Shown piece after piece: positions 57,342 to 64,000 of a stretch of 64,000 nt of DNA; the stretch's first letter is position 1; each line of letters opens with the position of its first letter. The stretch is taken from positions 16,354,845-16,418,844 of the forward strand of contig CM064560.1 in NCBI GenBank assembly GCA_032716605.1, written 5' to 3'. The notes under the pieces are model-generated. The model was not told the origin of the DNA. It did not search any database and saw nothing but the letters and a program-made list of their open reading frames with translations. A program made the position numbers and the translations under genes. The stretch comes from Paralithodes platypus. Lineage: Eukaryota; Arthropoda; Malacostraca; Decapoda; Lithodidae.

Positions 57342-57880
57342 GGTAAATCTACAGTTATACTACCCCTCCCCCACTACCCCCCACCACCTCCCCCCTTCAA
57401 AACACGCCTTTTAGCGTGTTTTTGGATGGTTCAGCAGACGCGGAAACTGGAAAAAACTTATTTTGATAACAAATTATCACCAACCAGATAAGAGTTTTTC
57501 AGGTAATTTGTTGTTGTTTTTAATGTTTTCTTTGATATACAGTGTTGTTTAATACCGAGGACCGTCGCATTTTAGTATTTTTAACATTAGCCTAACCTAA
57601 CCTAACTTAACCTAACCTAACCGAAAAGTAACCTGTCTCCGCGACGGTCTAAACTCCCCCTCACGTTCCCTGTTTATGGGTGCACGACGGTCTAAACCCT
57701 GCTCACGTTCCCTGTTTATGAGTTTGCTAAAGTTTGTAATACTTCAATGTATCTATTTCAAGTCAAATATACATTTCCGCGCATCATCAAACCATACTAA
57801 GTCTACTACTAATAATATTAACCCATTAGTACCAACAAAATAGCGACAAAATAGGGGTAGTATAACTGTAGATTTATCCA
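57342..57880. mobile_element. Element with ACTACCCCT-type TIRs (copy 2)
   Basis: Ends GGTAAATCTACAGTTATACT and its complement at 57854-57879. It aligns with 23503-24382, without the family B fragment and CT expansion. It contains a CCTAA run at about 57590-57623. Confidence 0.8.
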
Positions 57881-57920
57881 TTTGGGGGCTGTTAGGTTAG
57901 GTTTTTTGGTTAGGTTAATG

Positions 57921-57922
<2 letters not shown>

Positions 57923-57951
<29 letters not shown>
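57923..57951. repeat. Poly(A) tract, 29 nt
   Basis: Part of the 78-bp insert that breaks the symmetry of the surrounding inverted repeat; it may be a retroposition scar. Confidence 0.9.
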
Positions 57952-57953
<2 letters not shown>

Positions 57954-58054
57954 GGTGGATAAAAAGTATATAGCAATGAAGCATAGAATGATAGGAACCC
58001 AAAACTACCGTTAAAAATGAGATCCAAGCTGTGGTGTGACTCGTAAATATTGAC

Positions 58055-58777
58055 CAAAAAGACCCCTAAATGTGAGGAAAACTAACCTGGCAGGAGGCCT
58101 TCCAGGAGGTTGTGTTTGAAACTGACGTCACACTTCACAGGCGAAGTGCATTGTGGGTACAAGTTAAAATGTATTGTTACAAATCGATATCCCAAAAACT
58201 AAATGTAGACAAATTAGAAAGTAATAAATTCAGACAGTATGTAAAACACTGGAAGAGACAATTGTAAAAGATAATAATAATTTGTTGGGAAAATAAATTA
58301 CTAGGTGAAGCTCGACTCTCATTGGCTAATGAACATCCGGGAACTTCTGGGAGGAGCCTAGCATGTAAACAAAGTGTTGTGGACTGGACTGGCTGGACAA
58401 AACTAGGACTTAACTCTGAAAATTGTATAGGGGGGTGACAATGAAATTGACAAAATAAGAAAAGTATCCCTTATCCGCGCATCTGTAGGGTCCCTTCAGT
58501 AAGGTAAGATCAACAACAAATAATTACCTAAGACAGGAATCCCGTAATCGAGGAGTAGTAGTGGTGCAGTTAACCTCACACGAGTATTATATATCTGTTA
58601 CCTATATTTTTAGGCGTCCTGCATATTGACCCCAATTTAAACTAATATACATGACAGACTCACCATATCTCCCGTGGTCAGATCGAGTTAACTCCTAGTT
58701 CTTCGGCGCCACTCTCAGGAAACAGGAGTAAGATATTCCAGGGGCTGGTGCACCGAGATGGACCTACAGTAGATAAC
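58055..58777. other. Non-coding interval
   Basis: No recognised repeat or domain. Confidence 0.4.
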
Positions 58778-58890
58778 ACCCCCTGGCACAATCCTTGGAC
58801 ACTAACACCCCCTGGCACAATCCTTGGATACTAACACCCCCTGGCACAATCCTTGGATACTAACACACCCTGGCACAATCCTTGGACACT
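58778..58890. repeat. 29-bp tandem repeat, about 4 units
   Basis: Unit ACACCCCCTGGCACAATCCT then TGGATACTA, with TGGACACTA variants. Confidence 0.93.
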
Positions 58891-58925
58891 ATATTCAATC
58901 CCAAGTCACTTAGTTAACATAGGAC

Positions 58926-59405
58926 GTCAGAGGCTATCAACCCTTCTGGATAATTAAGGGGAGGCAGTTGGTTTTTCGAGTCCTCCTCCTCCCTCATGTT
59001 TAGCCCTATTAATTATGAGGTTTGAAGACTTTCGCCCCATTACTTTGGCAATTTTCAGACCTTTTGCCCCATTTCTTTGCCAATATTAAGACCTTTCGTG
59101 CCATTTAGGTGTCGATTTTTTTCCTGGCGAGCGATAACGAGCCTGTATTTGAAGAGGAATCGACCTTCGTCCGGGACATTTTTCTACCGAAAAATGTACA
59201 AATGTATATCGAAGGGGGGTCTTGTGGGTGTTTTTTTTAAAAGTTGGATAGAGGGTTAGAGAGCAACGTAAACCCCTTCCTGAAACCATTTAGCCGAACC
59301 AGTAATTTATGCTGCACCATACCGTCGAGCTCCCTTAAACCAGCGCACCGTAAGTCAAGAATAACGTCAGGACTGGAGCCCCTTTTCGGGAACTCCAGTC
59401 TCTTC
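58926..59405 (-). mobile_element. Repeat J copy split by a family A MITE
   Basis: The left part is ACGTCAGAGGCTATCAACCC, TTCTGGATAATTAA. The right part is TTAAACCAGCGCACCGTAAG, TCAAGAATAACGTCAGGACT, GGAGCCCCTTTTCGGGAACT. Joined at the TTAA they give the reverse of the intact J at 55548-55660. Confidence 0.8.
58954..59338 (+). mobile_element. MITE family A, full copy with target duplication
   Basis: Starts TTAAGGGGAGGCAGTTGG and ends CGTCGAGCTCCCTTAA. All family A modules are present in order: CATGTTTAGCCCTATTA, three internal repeats, CCTGGCGAGCGATAACGAGC, TTTTTCTACCGAAAAATGTA, then the extra terminal segment GCCGAACCAGTAATTTATGC also seen at 1240-1275. TTAA is duplicated on both sides of the insertion in repeat J. 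Confidence 0.88.
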
Positions 59406-59617
59406 ACGGGCACTGCTACACAAAGACTGTATATGGACAAGAACAGAAACTCCTCCCCCCTAGTAAGTCTAAAGAGAGTTAATCCATAACATCCAAATAC
59501 ACAATAATATAATACAGTTGTCGAGACCTCGAATCGCTGCTCGAGTAGAAAAGTGATAGAAGCGAAGTCTTGGGGCCTCGAGTGGCTCTGAGGTGAAGCT
59601 CCGAACCCGCTCGTTCA

Positions 59618-59830
59618 CTATACCCTGTTTCATGCCAGCTGACGGTAAATTGAATTCCTTAGCATCTGATTTCTCTAATGGAAAAATAAGAAACTACTTT
59701 GTCTTTGCTTCATATTAGTGTCAAGTTTATATAATTAGCACCATATTTCACTACAATATCTGCAAAATAACGGAGATATCTTGATGGGAACTTTGCAATT
59801 TACCGTCAGATGAAATGAAACCGAGTATAG
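59618..59830. mobile_element. CTATAC MITE, family 1
   Basis: Starts CTATACCCTGTTTCATGCCA, GCTGACGGTAAATTGAA; ends TTTACCGTCAGATGAAATGA, AACCGAGTATAG. It is the best-preserved TIR pair of this family. Confidence 0.75.
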
Positions 59831-59904
59831 TTGGTTGACTGAAGCAGATGTGTTGGAAGATGAACCCGCAAAGTTCCATATTAAATTGATAAATATTAAC
59901 TATG

Positions 59905-60419
59905 TTAAGGGGAGATGGGTCGTTTTTCTAGACTCCCTTTTCCCTCATGTTTAGCCCAATTCGTAATTCAGTTTAAGATGTTTGCCCCATTAGTTGGTCA
60001 ATAGTACTAGCATAGTACTACTCACGGACTATTACGGACACATGGAAACTATCACTGGAAAGGGATAGTAACATAACCCTTAGATTAGAAGATCCGTTGA
60101 TACATTTCCTTTCTGTTTTCTGGCTATTATTAGACGCTTTTATTCCGATTAGGAAGGGTACATGGAAGTCAGAGATAGAGTTGTGACACTCTTAAGGGTA
60201 CATGGAAGTCAGAGATAGAGTTGTGACACTCTTTACCAATATCATTCCCACAGGCCGGTTATTCCTAAATTGCAAGCTCTCTGACGCTCGCCAGGAATAT
60301 AATCGACACCTAAATGTCACGAATGGGCTTAAGATCCACAAACTAATGGGCACAACTAATCGGGCTAAACATAAAGGAGAAGGGGGTCCAGAAAATATAT
60401 AATAATAACCTCCCCTTAA
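59905..60419 (+). mobile_element. MITE family A split by family C-like DNA
   Basis: The left part is TTAAGGGGAGATGGGTCG to about 60002 (CCCATTAGTTGGTCAATAG). The right part is from about 60254 (GCCGGTTATTCCTAAATTGC) in reverse A order to CCTCCCCTTAA at 60419. The middle (about 60100-60253) resembles family C (TTCTGGCTATTATTAGACG, GATTAGGAAGGGTACATGG). Because the halves are in opposite A orientation this is a rearranged composite, not a simple insertion. Confidence 0.6.
60150..60235. repeat. 40-bp direct duplication
   Basis: AAGGGTACATGGAAGTCAGA, GATAGAGTTGTGACACTCTT occurs twice in tandem within the composite. Confidence 0.9.
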
Positions 60420-61003
60420 CCCTTTCTGTAACCGACGACGTATTTTATATTTGATTTCAGCTACTATTAGAGGTTGATATTCAGTTAAAACAGGGCCTGC
60501 AGCAATTCACATACTTTGAACTATCTCCCTTAACCTTTTTTACTACCACAGATCCTTCTTAAGGGGAGGCTGGCCGTTTGGTTGGTCTATTAATTCATGT
60601 ATTCATATATTTTTTTAGTTTCCTCCCTAGACCTCCATCGAGCTTAGAATAAAACACCCCCCTAGACCCCCCTTCAAGGTAAATTTGTAAATTTTTCGGT
60701 AGAAAAATGTCTCGGCCGAAGGCCGGTTCCTCTTAAAATTGCAGGCTCGCTAACGCTCGCCAGGAAATAATCGACACCTAAATGGCACGAAAGGTCTTAA
60801 CATTGACAACGAAATGGGGCGAAAGGTGTTAAAATCGCCAAACTAATGGGTCTTAAAATCTCAAAACTAGTGGGGTTAAAAATTAGGGAAAAGTGGGTCC
60901 AGAAAAACGGTCTGCCTCCCCTTAAACTGCAGGAAATCGTCTAAATATATAGCTAGTATATACTTAAAACGACGTCGCCACTGTGACTACGGAAGGGGTT
61001 TAA
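60416..61003. mobile_element. Family C MITE with family A nested inside
   Basis: Starts TTAACCCTTTCTGTAACCGA and ends ACTACGGAAGGGGTTTAA. The two halves (to CAGATCCTTCTTAA at 60562, and from TTAAACTGCAGGAAATCG at 60922) join into a normal family C interior as in 25728-25940. Confidence 0.8.
60559..60925 (-). mobile_element. MITE family A nested in family C
   Basis: Starts TTAAGGGGAGGCTGGCCG and ends CTGCCTCCCCTTAA. Complete reverse-oriented A copy with CGGCCGAAGGCCGG and CTCGCTAACGCTCGCCAGG. TTAA on both sides, with the pre-insertion TTAA inferred from the family C consensus. Confidence 0.87.
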
Positions 61004-61325
61004 GGGCAGATCTCCACTTGAGGGATTGTTTTCTTGACCCCTTTCTCCCTCATGTTTAGCCCCATTGCTTTTGATATTATAAAACGTTTGCCCCATTAGT
61101 TTAGCGATTTTAAGAACTTTCACCCCATATTAAGACCTTTCGTGCAATTCTGGTGTCGATTTTATCCTGGCGAGCGATAGCGAGCCTGTAATTTAAGAGG
61201 AACCGGCCTTCGGCCGGGACATTTTTCTACCGAAAAATGTACAAATTTATCTTGAAAGGGATTCAAGGGGGTGTAATTTTAAGCTTGATGGAGGTCTAGG
61301 GAACAAACTAAATACCTCCCCTTAA
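61000..61325 (+). mobile_element. MITE family A, near-complete, sharing TTAA
   Basis: Starts TTTAAGGGCAGATCTCCAC on the last TTAA of the preceding family C element and ends AATACCTCCCCTTAA. Core modules CCTGGCGAGCGATAGCGAGC and GGCCTTCGGCCGGGAC are intact. Confidence 0.88.
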
Positions 61326-61398
61326 CTAGTGCCAAGGTCTCTTCATAAGGTTCATCTCTTCGTTTTCGCTCGACCTTCGTCAGGCAAAGACCTTTCTA

Positions 61399-63276
61399 CA
61401 TAAATGATTGACTCTCCATAACCCATAAATGATTGACTCTCCATAACCCATAAATGATTGACTCCCCATAACCCATAAATGATTGACTCTCCATAACCCA
61501 TAAATGATGGACTCCCCATAACCCATAAATGATTGACTCCCCATAACCCATAAATGATTGACTCTCCATAACCCATAAATGATTGACTCTCCATAACCCA
61601 TAAATGATTGACTCTCCATAACCCATAAATGATTGACTCCCCATAACCCATAAATGATTGACTCCCCATAACCCATAAATGATTGACTCTCCATAACCCA
61701 TAAATGATTGACTCTCCATAACCCATAAATGATTGACTCTCCATAACCCATAAATGATTGACTCCCCATAACCCATAAATGATTGACTCTCCATAACCCA
61801 TAAATGATTGACTCTCCATAACCCATAAATGATTGACTCTCCATAACCCATAAATGATTGACTCTCCATAACCCATAAATGATTGACTCCCCATAACCCA
61901 TAAATGATTGACTCTCCATAACCCATAAATGATTGACTTCTCCATAACCCATAAATGATTGACTCCCCATAAACCCATAAATGATTGACTCTCCATAACC
62001 CATAAATGATTGACTCTCCATAACCCATAAATGATTGAGTCTCCATAACCCATAATGATTGACTCTCCATAACCCATAAATGATTGACTCTCCATAACCC
62101 ATAAATGATTGACTCTCCATAACCCATAAATGATTGACTCTCCATAACCCATAAATGATTGACTCTCCATAACCCATAAATGATTGACTCTCCATAACCC
62201 ATAAATGATTGACTCTCCATAACCCATAAATGATTGACTCTCCATAACCCATAAATGATTGACTCCCCATAACCCATAAATGATTGACTCTCCATAACCC
62301 ATAAATGATTGACTCTCCATAACCCATAAATGATTGACTCTCCATAACCCATAAATGATTGACTCTCCATAACCCATAAATGATTGACTCTCCATAACCC
62401 ATAAATGATTGACTCTCCATAACCCATAAATGATTGACTCTCCATAACCCATAATGATTGACTCTCCATAACCCATAAATGATTGACTCCCCATAACCCA
62501 TAAATGATTGACTCTCCATAACCCATAAATGATTGACTCTCCATAACCCATAAATGATTGACTCTCCATAACCCATAATGATTGACTCTCCATAACCCAT
62601 AAATGATTGACTCTCCATAACCCATAAATGATTGACTCTCCATAACCCATAAATGATTGACTCTCCATAACCCATAAATGATTGACTCTCCATAACCCAT
62701 AATGATTGACTCCCCATAACCCATAAATGATTGACTCTCCATAACCCATAAATGATTGACTCTCCATAACCCATAAATGATTGACTCTCCATAACCCATA
62801 AATGATTGACTCTCCATAACCCATAAATGATTGACTCTCCATAACCCATAAATGATTGACTCTCCATAACCCATAAATGATTGACTCTCCATAACCCATA
62901 AATGATTGACTCTCCATAACCCATAAATGATTGACTCTCCATAACCCATAAATGATTGACTCTCCATAACCCATAAATGATTGACTCTCCATAACCCATA
63001 AATGATTGACTCTCCATAACCCATAAATGATTGACTCTCCATAACCCATAAATGATTGACTCTCCATAACCCATAAATGATTGACTCCCCATAACCCATA
63101 AATGATTGACTCTCCATAACCCATAAATGATTGACTCCCCATAACCCATAAATGATTGACTCCCCATAACCCATAAATGATGGACTCTCCATAACCCATA
63201 AATGATTGACTCTCCATAACCCATAAATGATGGACTCTCCATAACCCATAAATGATTGACTCTCCATAACCCATAA
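61399..63276. repeat. 25-bp tandem satellite, about 75 units
   Basis: Unit CATAAATGATTGACTCTCCA then TAACC. Variants: GACTCCCC (scattered), GATGG (three units), a TAATG unit lacking one A (at least four), and single-base insertions at about 61938 and 61973. All three minus-strand frames stay open for over 600 codons because the unit has no stop on that strand; these frames are not genes. Confidence 0.98.
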
Positions 63277-63314
63277 TAGTGCAGGCTACGGTATACGGTT
63301 CCTTCCGGCTTAAA

Positions 63315-63843
63315 TTAAGGGGAATGGGTCGTTTTTCTGGCCCCCTTCTTCCTCATGTTTAGCCCCGTTATTGTTCAGATTATTCGGCTCATTAGTTTGG
63401 CGATTTTAAAACCTATTGTCCCATTTCTTTGTCAATAGAAAGACTTTTCGTGACATTTAGGTGTCGATTTTTTTCCTGGCGAGAGATAGCGAGCCTGTAA
63501 TTTAAGGAGAGGTATTTAGTTTGTTCCCTAGACCTCCATCAAGCTTAAAATTACACCCCCTGAGTCCCTTTCAAGATAAATTTGTACATTTTTCGGTAGA
63601 AAAATGTCCCGGCCGAAGGCCGGTTCCTCTTAAATTACAGGCTCGCTATCGCTCGCCAGGATAAAATCGACACCTGAATTGCACGAAAGGTCTTAATATG
63701 GGGTGAAAGTTCTTAAAATCGCTAAACTAATGGGGCAAACGTTTTATAATATCAAAAGCAATGGGGCTAAACATGAGGGAGAAAGGGGTCAAGAAAAAAA
63801 TCGTCAAGTGGAGATCTCCCCTTAAGAGGAACCGGCGAAATAA
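63315..63843 (+). mobile_element. MITE family A interrupted by another family A
   Basis: Left part TTAAGGGGAATGGGTCG to GAGCCTGTAATTTAA (63505); the sequence resumes at 63822 with TTAAGAGGAACCGGC, exactly the expected continuation of the A core (CTGTAATTTAAGAGGAACCG). It is then truncated at about 63837. Confidence 0.85.
63502..63825 (-). mobile_element. MITE family A inserted into family A
   Basis: Starts TTAAGGAGAGGTATTTAGTT and ends GTGGAGATCTCCCCTTAA. Contains TTTTTCGGTAGAAAAATGTC, CGGCCGAAGGCCGG, CTCGCTATCGCTCGCCAGG and GGGGCTAAACATGAGGGAGA. Inserted at the internal TTAA of the host copy with TTAA present on both sides. Confidence 0.9.
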
Positions 63844-64000
63844 GCAGACACAAATAGTGATCTCTCTGAAAGGAGCAGAGTTGTTCAATTCATGTTCGAT
63901 ACAGAGTTAGGAAATCATTTAAGTGTAGTTTTAAAATAACATGGGTAAGAGTTGAACTACATCATGCTGAGTGATATATCTATCCACCACCACCACTGCC
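63844..64000. other. Non-coding end of window
   Basis: Nothing recognised apart from an ACC trinucleotide run at about 63985. Confidence 0.4.

Larger units (their letters stand above)
57244..58054. repeat. Inverted repeat enclosing a TIR element
   Basis: Outer arms of about 97 bp (57244-57340; 57959-58054) match closely: GGTCAATATTTACGAGTCAC, CTATCATTCTATGCTTCATT, GCTATATACTTTTTAT. Between them is the element at 57342-57880 plus an asymmetric 78-bp insert with TTAGG-like units and an A run. Confidence 0.85.

Noticed and set aside
61352..63274. Three overlapping minus-strand frames of 620-640 codons
   Set aside because: They read a 25-bp satellite in all three frames; the unit simply lacks stops on that strand.

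Overview
This window looks like non-coding, repeat-dense nuclear DNA from an arthropod, most likely a decapod crustacean. The clues are interstitial TTAGG/CCTAA arrays (the arthropod telomere motif), long CT, CA and TA microsatellites, AT-rich DNA with poly(A)-tailed retroposons, and no prokaryotic gene organisation. The organism call is an inference. I see no confident host gene, no rRNA and no functional tRNA. Nearly everything recognisable is a transposable element, a remnant of one, or a tandem repeat.

Layout. 0.7-2.4 kb: a chain of TTAA-flanked non-autonomous elements, one nested in another, then a CTATAC-ended MITE. 2.4-5.2 kb: a 29-bp satellite of about 95 units, then a short 18-bp array. 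5.4-12.3 kb: MITE fragments, a 36-bp array, a tRNA-derived SINE and a truncated LINE tail. 13.0-16.05 kb: a non-LTR retrotransposon with an uninterrupted 994-codon endonuclease/reverse transcriptase frame and a poly(A) tail. 16.3-30 kb: more MITEs, two overlapping fold-back structures, a 276-bp CT run and a 36-bp array. 30.3-32.1 kb: a broken RTE-like retrotransposon with a GATA tail. 32.3-33.1 kb: a Harbinger-like non-autonomous element. 34.3-36.7 kb (minus): a decayed non-LTR element that has lost its RT core. 36.8-41.9 kb: a 47-bp array, more MITEs and an RTE fragment. 42.1-45.6 kb: an unassigned conserved-looking ORF and a TTAGG-bearing element with a Merlin/ISXO2-like N-terminus. 49.76-54.67 kb: a DNA transposon of about 4.9 kb. 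55.9-58.1 kb: two large inverted-repeat elements with TTAGG arrays. 58.9-63.8 kb: a dense cluster of nested TTAA elements around a 25-bp satellite.

Most notable are two systems. (1) The 49.76-54.67 kb transposon has TIRs of about 290 bp and encodes Cys-rich N-terminal motifs, a conserved central region, an XPG/FEN-like nuclease domain and a C-terminal CXC-type Cys cluster. It best fits an Academ (XPG-bearing) type element. The copy is disabled by two in-frame stops and two frame changes. (2) At least six families of short non-autonomous elements all end at TTAA, as expected of piggyBac-type transposition. They insert into each other, share boundary TTAAs, and in two places can be compared with an intact target so that the TTAA duplication is visible. 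No autonomous TTAA transposase lies in the window, so any helper must be elsewhere.
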